Source: Parasulfuritortus sp049322515 (GTDB taxonomy: Bacteria; Pseudomonadota; Gammaproteobacteria; Burkholderiales; Thiobacillaceae). From it: 64,000 nt of DNA. The stretch covers positions 1 to 64,000 of the forward strand of contig JBMOQW010000012.1 in the NCBI GenBank assembly GCA_049322515.1, read 5' to 3'. The notes under the pieces are model-generated. The model ran no database searches. It was given only the letters and a program-made list of their open reading frames with translations, and had not been told where the DNA came from. The position numbers and the translations under genes are program-made. Positions 34,411-46,448 of the stretch are shown here, in pieces (position 1 is the first letter of the stretch; every line of letters starts with the position of its first letter).

Positions 34411-35949
34411 TCACGAGGCTTGCGCGCTCATGGAATGCAGGCGGACGTAATCGATCTTGCCACTGCCCAGCAGGGGCAGGCTCTCGACCACCCGGATCCG
34501 GCGCGGCACGGCGATTTCCGGATACCCCATGCCGCGCGCCGCGGCAGCCAGTTGTTCGCGGGTAAGGTCAGAATCCGTGGTGAACAGAACGATCGCCTCG
34601 CCCCGTCCCAAATCGGTCATGCTGGTCGCGGCATGCATGGCCTCGGCCGATGCGGCGCGGGCGATATCCTCGACCACCTCGAGGGAAACCATCTCCCCCG
34701 CCACCTTGGCGAACCGGCGCAGCCGGCCCACCACCGAGAGGAACCCCTCCGGATCGAGATCGACCACGTCGCCGGTGTTGTACCAGCCCGGCCCGACCTC
34801 GGATGCCGGGGGTTCAAGTTCGCCCGGCCGGTCGTAACGGTAGTAGCCGGACATCAGGTTGGGCCCCCGCACATGCAACTCGCCACCATTGTGGATGCCG
34901 GGTACGGGGACCAGGCGAGACTCGATGCCATTCAGCAGGCGGCCGACCGTGCCATGGCGATTGTCGGCCGGGGTATTGGCCGACAGCACCGGGGCGGTTT
35001 CCGTGGCGCCATAACCTTCGATGATGTCGATGCCGAACTTGGTCTTCCAGAGATCCCGCACCGGCTGGGCCAGCCGTTCGGCCCCCGCCACCACCAGGCG
35101 CAGGCTGTCAAAGTCGCCAGGCAGGGCATTGCGGGCGTACTGGTTGAGGAAGGTGCCGGTAGCGAACAGCACCGTGCAGCGCCGCTCGCGCACCAGCTCC
35201 GGGATGACTTTGTAATGCAGCGGGCTGGTGTACAGGACCAGCCGGGCGCCGCTCAACAAGGGGATCAGGGTGCCGCCGGTCAGTCCGAAGGAATGGAAGA
35301 TCGGCAGGCAATTGAAGAACACGTCGCCCGGGCCCAGGTGGATCAGGTCGAGGACCTGCCGGACGTTGGCGAGCAGGGCCCGGTGCGAGAGCACCACGCC
35401 CTTGGGCTTGCCCTCGGAACCGGAAGTGAACAGCACCACCGCCGGCGCCTCGGGGTCACCCGCCGGCACCGCGCGGCGCGGGAACCAGAGCGCGAAAGCC
35501 ATCAGCCAGAGCTTGTCCAAGGTGCCGAACTGGCCGCGCAGGTCTTCCAGGTAGACCAGGCGGATGCCTTTGAGGCGGGCCACCTCCTCGGTCAGGTTGG
35601 CCTTGTCGAGGAACACCCGGGAGGTGACCACGGTACGGATCCGGGCCGTCACGCAGGCATTCTGCATGCCCTCGGCACCAGCCGTGTAGTTGAGCATGCA
35701 CGGCACCCGGCGAAATGCCGACGTGCCGATCAAGAGCGCCACCGTGGCCGCCATGTTGGGCATCAGGATGCCGACATGCTCGTCCTCATCGCTGATCCGG
35801 GTGACCAGGCGCCCGAGCGCCAGGGTCATCTTGAGCAGGTCACCATAGGAATAGGTACCCGGCTTCATGTCCTCCCACTGGCCAGGCGTGCGACGACCGA
35901 ACCGCCGCAGGGCACCGACCAGGGCCGTGAACAGGGTGTCCGACGCCAT
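34411..35949 (-). CDS. Acyl-ACP/acyl-CoA synthetase-like AMP-forming ligase
   Basis: 512 aa adenylate-forming enzyme. The AMP-binding P-loop is FTSGSEGKPKGVVLSH. GYGATETAPVLS, the YNTGDVVDLD block with GFLSVVGRLRRFAKVAGE, and a C-terminal Lys in GSGKIDYVRL also fit. Overall it is closest to the ligase half of Aas (acyl-ACP synthetase) without the acyltransferase domain. It is cotranscribed with a FadL porin 14 bases upstream, so activation of imported or recycled fatty acids is likely. The thiol acceptor (ACP or CoA) is unresolved. Confidence 0.88.
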   Translation of the reverse strand: MASDTLFTALVGALRRFGRRTPGQWEDMKPGTYSYGDLLKMTLALGRLVTRISDEDEHVGILMPNMAATVALLIGTSAFRRVPCMLNYTAGAEGMQNACVTARIRTVVTSRVFLDKANLTEEVARLKGIRLVYLEDLRGQFGTLDKLWLMAFALWFPRRAVPAGDPEAPAVVLFTSGSEGKPKGVVLSHRALLANVRQVLDLIHLGPGDVFFNCLPIFHSFGLTGGTLIPLLSGARLVLYTSPLHYKVIPELVRERRCTVLFATGTFLNQYARNALPGDFDSLRLVVAGAERLAQPVRDLWKTKFGIDIIEGYGATETAPVLSANTPADNRHGTVGRLLNGIESRLVPVPGIHNGGELHVRGPNLMSGYYRYDRPGELEPPASEVGPGWYNTGDVVDLDPEGFLSVVGRLRRFAKVAGEMVSLEVVEDIARAASAEAMHAATSMTDLGRGEAIVLFTTDSDLTREQLAAAARGMGYPEIAVPRRIRVVESLPLLGSGKIDYVRLHSMSAQAS

Positions 35950-35963
35950 GGCAAGTCTCCGTG

Positions 35964-37154
35964 TCAGAAGCGATGCGTGAATTGCATACTCAGGACATCG
36001 ACCGCGTTGTCGTAGCGGCCGGTCAGGGTGAGACCGTTTTCGGCATGCTGGATGTCGGCATCCTTGACGAAGATGTGCACATAGCCGACGTCGACCGCGG
36101 ATTGGCTGGAGAGCCGGTATTGGGCGCCGACGGCCAGCCAGGTGCGATCCTGATCGGGAATGCGCGGCGTACGGTGCTGGGCATCCGGTACCGGGGTCTG
36201 GTCGAAAGCGACGCCGACCCGCCAGGTCAGGTTCTTGTCGGCGTGGTAGTTGACCCCCATGGAGAAGCGCCAGGCATCGTCCCAGTTTTCCTCGACCAGG
36301 GACAGGGTGGCGTCATTCGCGGCATGGCGCACGCGCAGTTCCTCGAAGCTGCTCCAGCCGGTCCAGGTCACGTCGGCGAGGAGGTCCCAAGTTGGCGAAA
36401 GCTGCTTGAACAGGCTCACCGAGGCGGTCGCCGGCAGGGTCACGTCGGCCTTGATCGGCACGGCCATGGGTGACAGCTTGCCGGACAGTTCATGCGCCAC
36501 CTCGGAACGGAAGGCGACGCCGACCCGGGTGCCAGCGTCGAACTGATACAGGGCACCGAGATTCCAGCCCCAGCTGTCATCGTCACCCTTCATGGTGACC
36601 ACGCCGGGCAGCATCGGGTTGTAGGACGACAACTCAGCCTCGATGCGCTGCCAGTCCAGGCCGATCCCGATCGACAGGGCGTCACTGACGCGCCAGGCCA
36701 GCGACGGGTTGAGGTTGTAGGTCTTGAGATCGGAGAGCAGGGCCTGGGTCATGCCGGCCCAGGGGACATCGTATTCGGTCGCCAGGCCGAAGGGGCCGTT
36801 CAGGCCGATGCCCAGCTTGAGCCGGTCGGCGAGGTCCATCACGTAATAGGCATTGGGCACGAATGCCGGCTTGCCGGCATCGTCGCCATTGGCAGCCACG
36901 AAGGGGGTCGAGCTGCCGGTGAATTCCGCCGAAGGCTGGATATAGTGGGCCGCCAAGACCATCTGGCGCCCCTCCAGCAGGCTCATGCCCGCGGGATTGA
37001 AGAACACCGTGCTGGCATCCTGGGCCACCGCCGCCTGGCCGGCATAAGCGTTGCCGAGACCGCTGCCGTTCTGCTCGATCAAGGCAAAACCGGCGGCCTG
37101 AGCACCGCTCGCCAACACCATCAGGCCGATCAGGCCGAGCCCCTTGCCGTTCAT
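35964..37154 (-). CDS. FadL/OmpP1-family outer-membrane porin
   Basis: 396 aa. After a signal peptide (to SGAQA, about residue 20), the mature N-terminus AGFALIEQNGSGLGNAYAG and DASTVFFNPAGMSLL are the hatch signatures of FadL. The C-terminus ends in Phe (MQFTHRF), as expected for a barrel. It passes long-chain fatty acids or other hydrophobic compounds. ATG 37154 is chosen because GGGGG precedes it by 4 bases. It is in an operon with the acyl synthetase. Confidence 0.93.
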   Translation of the reverse strand: MNGKGLGLIGLMVLASGAQAAGFALIEQNGSGLGNAYAGQAAVAQDASTVFFNPAGMSLLEGRQMVLAAHYIQPSAEFTGSSTPFVAANGDDAGKPAFVPNAYYVMDLADRLKLGIGLNGPFGLATEYDVPWAGMTQALLSDLKTYNLNPSLAWRVSDALSIGIGLDWQRIEAELSSYNPMLPGVVTMKGDDDSWGWNLGALYQFDAGTRVGVAFRSEVAHELSGKLSPMAVPIKADVTLPATASVSLFKQLSPTWDLLADVTWTGWSSFEELRVRHAANDATLSLVEENWDDAWRFSMGVNYHADKNLTWRVGVAFDQTPVPDAQHRTPRIPDQDRTWLAVGAQYRLSSQSAVDVGYVHIFVKDADIQHAENGLTLTGRYDNAVDVLSMQFTHRF

Positions 37155-37188
37155 AGATCCCCCATTCAATGCTGTAACAAAAACAACA

Positions 37189-38148
37189 TCATAACCCCAA
37201 CCAGCGCTGTGCGGAGGACAGCCGCTCGCCCAACGAAGCCACCTCGGCCACCTGGTTGCAGTACATCAGCAGTACGGTCCAGCGCCGCCGGTCGCGCCCG
37301 GTCAGGTCACAGAATTCCAGGGCGCTGTTGCCGGGGCTTTCCGCACCCCGGACCAGGCCCATCGAATCCAGCACCAAGGTCTGGTGCTCGATGTAGAGAT
37401 GCTGTTCGGGGGCGCCCATGACGGCCTCGAAATCGTCGACGTAGCGGCGCAGGTCGAGCGAGGCCCCCAACTCGGCCAATTGCCCGAGGATGGCATGCAG
37501 ATCCGCCGACCGTGCCGCGCGTTGATCCGGTGCCGCGCCATGCAAGCGGGCCAGGCATTCGTCGCGGCTCTGTTCCAGGCGGGCGCGTTCTGCCTTGCGC
37601 GCCTCGATCCGGCGCACGACATGGGTGACCAGGCTGTCGAAAAAGCCCTCGGCGATGCGGGCACGCGCCTCGACCTCGGTGCGGCCCGGCTCGGCCACGG
37701 TATGGTCGGTGAAGTAGACGGCTTGCTGGGGTACGTCACGACGCAGCAGGCCGTCGACCATGTCCATGCCGAGCAGGGCCTTGGTGCCCCGGCGCATGCA
37801 TATCAGGGCGTATACCTCGCGGGCCTCCGGATGCTCGCCATGAAAGGCACGCATCGCCTGGCTGGCGCACAGGGCTGCCTGGATATCCTCCGCGCAAGCG
37901 AACAGGGCGTGCACCAATGGGTCGCTGGCAAAGGTCTCACGATTCATCAATACCGGACCTGGCAAGGCATCGGCCAGGTGGTGGGCATAGTCCAACGCAT
38001 GGGCCACCGGCTTGGCGTAGGCCGCCGGAAAGCCGCCCACCTGGCGCAAGCGTGGGTCGACCCGGTCCACCGCCCGGCCGATCCACCCGAGCAGCTGCGA
38101 ATCGACCGCCTCGTGCCGTGCCGCGCGCCAGGCTGTCAACCAGCCCAT
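37189..38148 (-). CDS. Conserved-looking protein of unknown function
   Basis: 319 aa, soluble, largely helical with no signal peptide or membrane segment. Visible blocks are GGFPAAYAKPVAHALDYAHH, VLMNRETFASDPLVHALFA, ALICMRRGTKALLGMD and VYFTDHTVAEPGRTE. A basic/acidic coiled coil covers about residues 165-200 (RRIEARKAERARLEQSRDE). I do not recognise a family. It starts 3 bases after the diguanylate cyclase stop, so it is probably cotranscribed with the cyclase and binding-protein genes. Confidence 0.8.
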   Translation of the reverse strand: MGWLTAWRAARHEAVDSQLLGWIGRAVDRVDPRLRQVGGFPAAYAKPVAHALDYAHHLADALPGPVLMNRETFASDPLVHALFACAEDIQAALCASQAMRAFHGEHPEAREVYALICMRRGTKALLGMDMVDGLLRRDVPQQAVYFTDHTVAEPGRTEVEARARIAEGFFDSLVTHVVRRIEARKAERARLEQSRDECLARLHGAAPDQRAARSADLHAILGQLAELGASLDLRRYVDDFEAVMGAPEQHLYIEHQTLVLDSMGLVRGAESPGNSALEFCDLTGRDRRRWTVLLMYCNQVAEVASLGERLSSAQRWLGL

Positions 38149-38151
38149 GGC

Positions 38152-39483
38152 TCAGGCCTCGCCAGGCCGGCCCCGCTCGCCGAAGGCTTCGACCCGGTTG
38201 CGTCCGAGTCGCTTGGCCAGGTAGAGCGCGCGGTCGGCCCGCGTGAAGAGATCATGCACGGTATCCGTTTCACCGAGATAGACCGAAACCCCGAAGCTGG
38301 CGGTGAGCACGATCCGCCGGCCCTCGTATTCGACGGCCTGGCGCTCGACCGCCTGGCGCAGCCGTTCGGCTGCCTGCAAAGCCGCGTCGAGCGCGGTGTC
38401 GGGCATCAGGATGGCGAACTCTTCGCCCCCGAGGCGACCGATCACGTCCACTTCGCGCATGGTCCGGATCAAGGTATCGGCGAGCTGCACCAACACCGCA
38501 TCGCCAGCCGGATGGCCATGCTCGTCGTTGATCGCCTTGAAATGGTCGAGGTCGAGCAGGATCAGGGCCACGGAGAACTCATACCGCAGGGAGCGGCGCA
38601 AATCGCGCTCGGCAAACTCGAAAAAGGCCCGGCGGTTGTTCAGGGCAGTGAGCGGATCGCTGCGCGCGACCCGCTCGGCGTCGAGTTTCTGCCGGTTCAG
38701 TTCCCGGGTCGCCTCGTCGATTCGCTGGCGCATCTCCTCCTGGTTAATGGCCACCTGGGATGCCATCCGGTTGACCCCTTCGATCAAGGGCGCCAGCACG
38801 CAGTCCGGATGCTCGGGCACGCGTGCCGCGAGATCGCCCTGACCGATCCGCTCGACGACACCGATCACCCGACCCAGCGGCCCGGTCACGCTGCGCGCCA
38901 GCCAGACCGCGAGTGCACCGCCCAGCGCCACCGCGACCAGGAAGGCCGCGCCGGCCCAGAGCAGGATGCGGTGGCGTTCTGCGTTCAAGGCCTCCAGGGA
39001 CACCCGCATCACGACATAGCCGAGCGGACGCTGGCCACTCGCTTCCTCGGACGCGAGGGAAAAATCGTCGATGGCCAGGGCCGTCACCCGGATCGGCAAC
39101 ACCATGCGCATTCGCCGCCCTTCGACCTCGGTCTGCCAGGTCGCCGCCTCGGTCAAGTCGACCGGCAGGCTGTCGCTGCCCCGGCTGGCGAGCACTCGGC
39201 CATCGCCGCTGACGATGGCGGTGGCGATGATATCCGGTTGCTCCTTGGCGAGCCCGTTGACCAAGCCACGCATGTTGCCGACATCGCCGGTGAACAGATG
39301 GAACTCGGACGCCACGGCCAACTGCCGCCCCACCGCCTCGACCCGCTCGCGCAAGGCCGTCTCCAGCACCTGCTGGGTCCAATGGGACAGGATCACGGTA
39401 AACACGTCGGCCAGCAACATGGCCGGCAGCACGGCCGCCAGCCAGAGCCGGACCCGGAAGCTGCGCGGCTTCATCCAAGTCAT
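38152..39483 (-). CDS. Membrane diguanylate cyclase with HAMP domain
   Basis: 443 aa. TM1 is near 12-33 and TM2 near 180-205, flanking a periplasmic domain of about 140 residues. HAMP is about 205-255, then a short coiled coil and a GGDEF domain with GGEEF and I-site REVD five residues before it. It makes c-di-GMP under feedback control. Its ATG overlaps the stop of the periplasmic binding protein gene by four bases, suggesting the two form a sensor pair in which the binding protein presents a ligand. Confidence 0.94.
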   Translation of the reverse strand: MTWMKPRSFRVRLWLAAVLPAMLLADVFTVILSHWTQQVLETALRERVEAVGRQLAVASEFHLFTGDVGNMRGLVNGLAKEQPDIIATAIVSGDGRVLASRGSDSLPVDLTEAATWQTEVEGRRMRMVLPIRVTALAIDDFSLASEEASGQRPLGYVVMRVSLEALNAERHRILLWAGAAFLVAVALGGALAVWLARSVTGPLGRVIGVVERIGQGDLAARVPEHPDCVLAPLIEGVNRMASQVAINQEEMRQRIDEATRELNRQKLDAERVARSDPLTALNNRRAFFEFAERDLRRSLRYEFSVALILLDLDHFKAINDEHGHPAGDAVLVQLADTLIRTMREVDVIGRLGGEEFAILMPDTALDAALQAAERLRQAVERQAVEYEGRRIVLTASFGVSVYLGETDTVHDLFTRADRALYLAKRLGRNRVEAFGERGRPGEA

Positions 39484-40382
39484 CGCTCGCCCCTCAGCTT
39501 GCGCTCGACCCGATCCGGATCGATGAACAATTCCAGGGAGCGCGCGACATTGGCATTGACCTGGATTTCGAAGGCAGCCGGGCCCTCCGGGGCCGGACAG
39601 GCGCCGCTGTTCATGGCGGTCCTGACCTGATCGCCAACCTGGCGGCCAATCTGTTCGGGCGTGCTGAACACCGCCACGGCCGCCCCCGCCTTGACGAACG
39701 AGGCTGAGTAACCGACCACCGGCACGCCTTTTCGATAGGCGGCCAACAACGTGTGGTGCGCGGTCTGGCTGTTGTGCACCATGGGATCGGGCAAGGCCAA
39801 AAGCACATCGGAACGGGCCAGCACATCGCGCAGCACACCGGGCAGGGCCTCTCGATCATCGACCCAGCCGATCACCGCCTCGAAGCCGGCCTTGCGCAAG
39901 CTGTGCCCGAGTTCGGGCTGAAGATCACGCGAGCCGGGGCCCAGCAGCACGCCGACCCGGCGTCGCTCCGGCATGGCCTGGCGGAGGAATTGCACCAGCC
40001 GCGCGAGCGGCTGGTCGAAATACACGCCGCCGACCCGCCCTGACGCCGCTTCCGCCGCCCGATCCAGACTGGACCGGGGCACCAGGGCCGGCAACAGGCA
40101 GGTGCGCGCACCGACCCGCCCGGACTCGGCCAGGCGCTTCATGGCCTCGACGCCAAGCACGACCACGGGCCCGGTGAGCGGTTCGCCCGAGGCGGCAAGC
40201 TCCTGCCAGGGGCGGACCGCCAGATCGAACCCGACCAAGGAGGCCCGCAGACCGGCAGGGGCTTCCTGGTACGGCGCCTCGACGCCGCTGGTGGCGACCC
40301 AGATCCGCTCGTCCTTGGCCGACACGGCGCCAGTGACCAGCAGACCGCCCAGGATCAGCAGGACAGCCCGCAAACGGGGCAT
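39480..40382 (-). CDS. ABC-type periplasmic binding protein (sensor partner)
   Basis: 300 aa with a signal peptide (MPRLRAVLLILGGLLVTGA) and a two-lobed fold of the ABC substrate-binding type (PF04392-like): VGVLLGPGSRDLQPEL, LLALPDPMVHNSQTAHHTLL and YRKGVPVVGYSASFVKAGA are family-like. No permease or ATPase is adjacent. The coupled HAMP-GGDEF gene suggests it serves signalling instead of transport (inference). ATG 40382 is chosen because it begins the signal peptide. Confidence 0.85.
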   Translation of the reverse strand: MPRLRAVLLILGGLLVTGAVSAKDERIWVATSGVEAPYQEAPAGLRASLVGFDLAVRPWQELAASGEPLTGPVVVLGVEAMKRLAESGRVGARTCLLPALVPRSSLDRAAEAASGRVGGVYFDQPLARLVQFLRQAMPERRRVGVLLGPGSRDLQPELGHSLRKAGFEAVIGWVDDREALPGVLRDVLARSDVLLALPDPMVHNSQTAHHTLLAAYRKGVPVVGYSASFVKAGAAVAVFSTPEQIGRQVGDQVRTAMNSGACPAPEGPAAFEIQVNANVARSLELFIDPDRVERKLRGER

Positions 40383-40398
40383 TCGATCCTCGACCTGT

Positions 40399-40848
40399 CT
40401 AGAACGGGATGTCGTCGTCCAGATCGTCGAAACCACCGCCCCCCGCGGGCGGCTTGCTGCGCGAGGCGCCGCTGTCCTGTGGCGGTGCATCGAAATCGGC
40501 GCTCGCGCCACCGCCACCACGCCCCCCCAGCATCTGCATGCGGTCGCCCCGGATCTCCGTGGTATAGCGATCGTTGCCTTCCTTGTCCTGCCACTTGCGG
40601 GTGCGCAGGCTGCCCTCGACGTAGACCTGGCTGCCCTTCTTCAGATATTGCCCGCACACCTCGGCGGTCTTGCCGAAAAAGGCGACGCTGTGCCACTCGG
40701 TCTGTTCCTGCAGGTCGCCGTTGCGGTCCTTGAACTTGTCGGTGGTGGCGATGCGCAGGTTGGCGATGGCATCGCCGCTCGGCAGGTAGCGCATTTCCGG
40801 GTCACGGCCGAGATTGCCGATGATGATTACCTTGTTGACCGAAGCCAT
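40399..40848 (-). CDS. ssb: Single-stranded DNA-binding protein
   Basis: 149 aa. The N-terminal OB-fold has MASVNKVIIIGNLGRDPE and WHSVAFFGKTAEVCGQYLKK. A Gly-rich linker follows, and the acidic tip ends DDLDDDIPF for partner binding. It lies one base after the MFS gene, divergent to uvrA. This MFS-ssb/uvrA layout is common in betaproteobacteria. I see no LexA box in the shared intergenic region. Confidence 0.98.
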   Translation of the reverse strand: MASVNKVIIIGNLGRDPEMRYLPSGDAIANLRIATTDKFKDRNGDLQEQTEWHSVAFFGKTAEVCGQYLKKGSQVYVEGSLRTRKWQDKEGNDRYTTEIRGDRMQMLGGRGGGGASADFDAPPQDSGASRSKPPAGGGGFDDLDDDIPF

Positions 40849-40849
40849 T

Positions 40850-42202
40850 TCAATGTCCCCCTTCGAGTAAATGTCGTACGCCGTCCTCGTCCCAGCCGGT
40901 CTGGCTGACCTTGAGCATCACCGTGCCCTCCTCGGGCAGCACGGTGACCGCTTCGATGCCGGCAAACACCGTCAGCCGGCTGGCCAGCCGCTGGGCCGCA
41001 TTATGATCCATCGGACCGATATGGAACATCTGGGTGCGCACCCGTGGCGGCGGCCGCATGCCGGCAGCCAAGGCCAGCCAGGCGAACATGAGCGCGGCGC
41101 AGAAGATGAACACGGCGGCGAAGCCCGCATGCTGGGCCAGCCAGCCGCCGAGCACGCCACCGAAAAACAGGCCCAGGGCCTGGGCGGTATTGTAGACACC
41201 CATGGCCGTCCCCTTGGCTTCCGGCGGGGCGATTTTCGAGACCAGCGAAGGCAAGCTTGCTTCCAGCACGTTGAAGGCCACGAAATAGGCAAACAAGGCC
41301 AGGACCACGCCCCAGAACCAGTCCAGGCTGAAGGCCATGGCCACCTGGGCCGCCAGCATCAGTGCCACGGCGCCGACCAGGATCGGCTTCATGCGGCCGC
41401 GTTTTTCGCCGATCACGATGGCCGGCACCATGAGCGCGAAGGAAAGCAGCACCACCGGCAGGTAGACCTGCCAGTGGTCGCCGGCGGCCAAGCCATCCCG
41501 GGTCAGGGCGATCGGCACCACCGTGAACATCGCCATCTGCGCTGCGTGCAGGGCGAAGATGCCCCAGGTCAGGCGCAACAATTCACGGTCACGCAGGACA
41601 TCCTTGAGGCGCGCCGGATTGGCTTCGGCATCGGAATGGAAAACGGTGTGGCCGGGATTCGGCGTCACGTACAGCACCACGGCGATGGCAGCGAGCGCCA
41701 GCACCCCGGTCAGCGCGAACATGCCGGACAGGCCGATCCACCGGTACACCGCCGGCCCGGCCGCGAGTGAGACGGCGAAGGCGATGCCGATGGTGCTGCC
41801 AATCATGGCCATGGCCTGGGTGCGCTTTTCCTCCCGGGTCAGGTCGGCGAGCAAGGCGGTGACCGCTGCGGAGATCGCCCCGGCGCCTTGCAGGGCCCGG
41901 CCCAGGATGATCATCTCGATGCTCTGCGCAGCCGCCGCGATGAAGCTGCCGAGGGCGAAGATGAGCAGCCCGGCCACGATCACCGGCTTGCGGCCGAGCC
42001 GGTCCGAGGCCATGCCAAACGGGATCATCAGGACCGCCTGAGTCAAGCCGTAGATGCCCAGGGCCAAGCCGATCAGGGTGTGATCGCTGGTCAAATCGCG
42101 CGCATGCAGGGCGAACACCGGCAGGATCAGGAACATGCCGAGCATGCGCAGGCCGAAAATGCCGGCCAGGGAAGCGGCGGCCCGGCGCTCGCCGGTGGTC
42201 AT
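40850..42202 (-). CDS. MFS transporter with C-terminal ferredoxin-like domain (YajR type)
   Basis: 450 aa. There are twelve membrane helices, with motif A GMASDRLGRKPVIVAGLL between TM2 and TM3 and a helix 5 motif GSTIGIAFAVSLAAGP. The C-terminal 65 residues (RLTVFAGIEAVTVLPEEG) resemble the YAM domain of YajR, a proton-driven drug exporter. The substrate is unknown. The start at ATG 42202 has no strong Shine-Dalgarno; a GTG further upstream is possible. Confidence 0.9.
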   Translation of the reverse strand: MTTGERRAAASLAGIFGLRMLGMFLILPVFALHARDLTSDHTLIGLALGIYGLTQAVLMIPFGMASDRLGRKPVIVAGLLIFALGSFIAAAAQSIEMIILGRALQGAGAISAAVTALLADLTREEKRTQAMAMIGSTIGIAFAVSLAAGPAVYRWIGLSGMFALTGVLALAAIAVVLYVTPNPGHTVFHSDAEANPARLKDVLRDRELLRLTWGIFALHAAQMAMFTVVPIALTRDGLAAGDHWQVYLPVVLLSFALMVPAIVIGEKRGRMKPILVGAVALMLAAQVAMAFSLDWFWGVVLALFAYFVAFNVLEASLPSLVSKIAPPEAKGTAMGVYNTAQALGLFFGGVLGGWLAQHAGFAAVFIFCAALMFAWLALAAGMRPPPRVRTQMFHIGPMDHNAAQRLASRLTVFAGIEAVTVLPEEGTVMLKVSQTGWDEDGVRHLLEGGH

Positions 42203-42286
42203 GGGCGTGGAAGGGGGGCTCACGGGGTGGGGAGAAAATCCTAAAGTGCGTAATATTAGCCGTTTTCCTGACTCGTCCCGAAGCTC

Positions 42287-45103
<2,817 letters not shown>

Positions 45104-45104
45104 C

Positions 45105-45806
45105 ATGCCCCACGCCCGAGAACTGCCCATCTGGGACCTACCGGTCCGCCTCTTTCACTGGCTCCTGGCCGTCGCGGTAGTCGGCGCCGTGCTCACTGCC
45201 CAGATCGGCGGCAATCTCATGGTCTGGCACGGCCGCCTGGGCAGTCTCATCCTGGGCCTGATTGTGTTCCGTCTGGTCTGGGGCGTGCTCGGCTCGCGCA
45301 CTGCACGTTTTACGGCGTTCGTCCGGGGACCCTCGGCCATCCTGGCCTATCTGCGCGGCCAGTGGACCGGACTCGGCCACAACCCGCTCGGCGCCCTGTC
45401 GGTGCTGGCCCTGCTGGGCAGCATCGGCTTTCAGGCAGTGAGCGGCCACTTTGCCGATGACGACATCGCCTTCAAGGGGCCGCTGGCCCCTTTGCTCGAT
45501 ACACACGGGCGTGAACTGGCGACCCGTCTGCACCATCTGGCCAGCAATGGCCTGTATGCCCTGGTCGTGCTGCACCTGCTGGCAATCGGTTTTTATGCGC
45601 GGGTCAAGCGGCAGAACCTGATTCGACCGATGCTGACCGGGCGCGGTCCCGTGCCTGAAGGGCAGTCTGGCAATTCGGGGGGGAGCGTGGCCGGATTCTT
45701 CGTTGCCTTGTGCTTCGCACTGGCGGCCGTCTGGGGCGGCCAGGGGGGCTGGATCGAGGTGCCACCACCTGCGCCTCCCGAAGCCGCGCCCATGCACGAC
45801 TGGTGA
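45105..45806 (+). CDS. Cytochrome b561-family diheme membrane protein
   Basis: 233 aa with four main helices plus a C-terminal one. Candidate haem b ligands are H18 (LFHWLLA), H43 (MVWHGRLG), and His in the RLHHLASNG and VVLHLLAIGF segments. It would pass electrons between quinol and periplasmic cytochromes. It starts one base after uvrA and converges with cytochrome c', a typical partner of b561 proteins. The Pro-rich C-terminal tail (EVPPPAPPEAAP) is periplasmic or cytosolic; topology not resolved. Confidence 0.92.
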   Translation: MPHARELPIWDLPVRLFHWLLAVAVVGAVLTAQIGGNLMVWHGRLGSLILGLIVFRLVWGVLGSRTARFTAFVRGPSAILAYLRGQWTGLGHNPLGALSVLALLGSIGFQAVSGHFADDDIAFKGPLAPLLDTHGRELATRLHHLASNGLYALVVLHLLAIGFYARVKRQNLIRPMLTGRGPVPEGQSGNSGGSVAGFFVALCFALAAVWGGQGGWIEVPPPAPPEAAPMHDW

Positions 45807-45813
45807 GCCCAAC

Positions 45814-45849
45814 CCGGCTGGCGGGGCGCCTGGCGGCGCTCCCAGCCGG
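45814..45849. terminator. Possible bidirectional hairpin between cytochrome genes
   Basis: An 8-bp inverted repeat CCGGCTGG / CCAGCCGG with a 20-base loop lies in the 55-base gap between the convergent cytochrome b561 and c' genes. No T-run follows, so termination strength is doubtful. Confidence 0.35.
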
Positions 45850-45861
45850 CCCAGGCAGGGC

Positions 45862-46332
45862 TTATTTCTCGCGGAACTTGTCGTGGCAGGCCTTGCACGT
45901 CTCGCCGGTCTTGCCGAACTGGGTCTTGATGGCCGCGACGTTGCCGCCCTCCGCCACCTTGGCCAATTCGTTGGCGGCCTGGGTAAAGCTGATCGCCAGT
46001 TTCTTCACCTCATCCGGCTGTTGGAAGAACTCGGGCTTGACCCGGGTTTCCTGAAACCCGACGTCCTTGCTCGAGGCCGGGGAATACAGCGCGCCCATGC
46101 CAGAATTGGCCACGGCGGCAATCACGCGGGCGGCTGCCAGGACCTGGTCCTTGTTGTAGCTGCCGGGATTATCGACGGTCATCGCCTTGATCTTGCCCAT
46201 GTTCCAGCCCATGAAGGCATAGCCGGCCTTGCGGTACTTGATCTGGTCTTCCGGGCTGACGCCGTTGGCCAGCACGGAACCACTTAGAGCCAGAGCGATG
46301 GCGGCAACCAGGAAACGATGTGTGTGCTGCAT
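45862..46332 (-). CDS. Cytochrome c'
   Basis: 156 aa. A signal peptide of about 23 residues (RFLVAAIALALSGSVLA) precedes a four-helix-bundle cytochrome with its haem motif CKACH at 146-150 near the C-terminus, characteristic of c' and related cytochromes. The N-terminal EDQIKYRKAGYAFMGWNMG is typical. It binds NO/CO and protects or transports electrons in the periplasm. GAGGAG precedes ATG 46332; the open frame extends further upstream but has no signal peptide start. Confidence 0.95.
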   Translation of the reverse strand: MQHTHRFLVAAIALALSGSVLANGVSPEDQIKYRKAGYAFMGWNMGKIKAMTVDNPGSYNKDQVLAAARVIAAVANSGMGALYSPASSKDVGFQETRVKPEFFQQPDEVKKLAISFTQAANELAKVAEGGNVAAIKTQFGKTGETCKACHDKFREK

Positions 46333-46448
46333 GGGTAACTCCTCTTCGAATGGGGGGCTTGGAATCGTTCGGTGGGCACCGGCAAGCGGGGCCGCCGACG
46401 TATCATATGCGACTCGAATGTCATTGCAATGTTCCACTGCCGAGGATC

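Noticed and set aside
37384..39630. Very long plus-strand open frame (748 codons) opposite the unknown gene and diguanylate cyclase
   Set aside because: It is the antisense shadow of two well-supported minus genes; composition is Arg/Gly/Gln/His-rich with no domain, as expected for reverse frames in GC-rich DNA.
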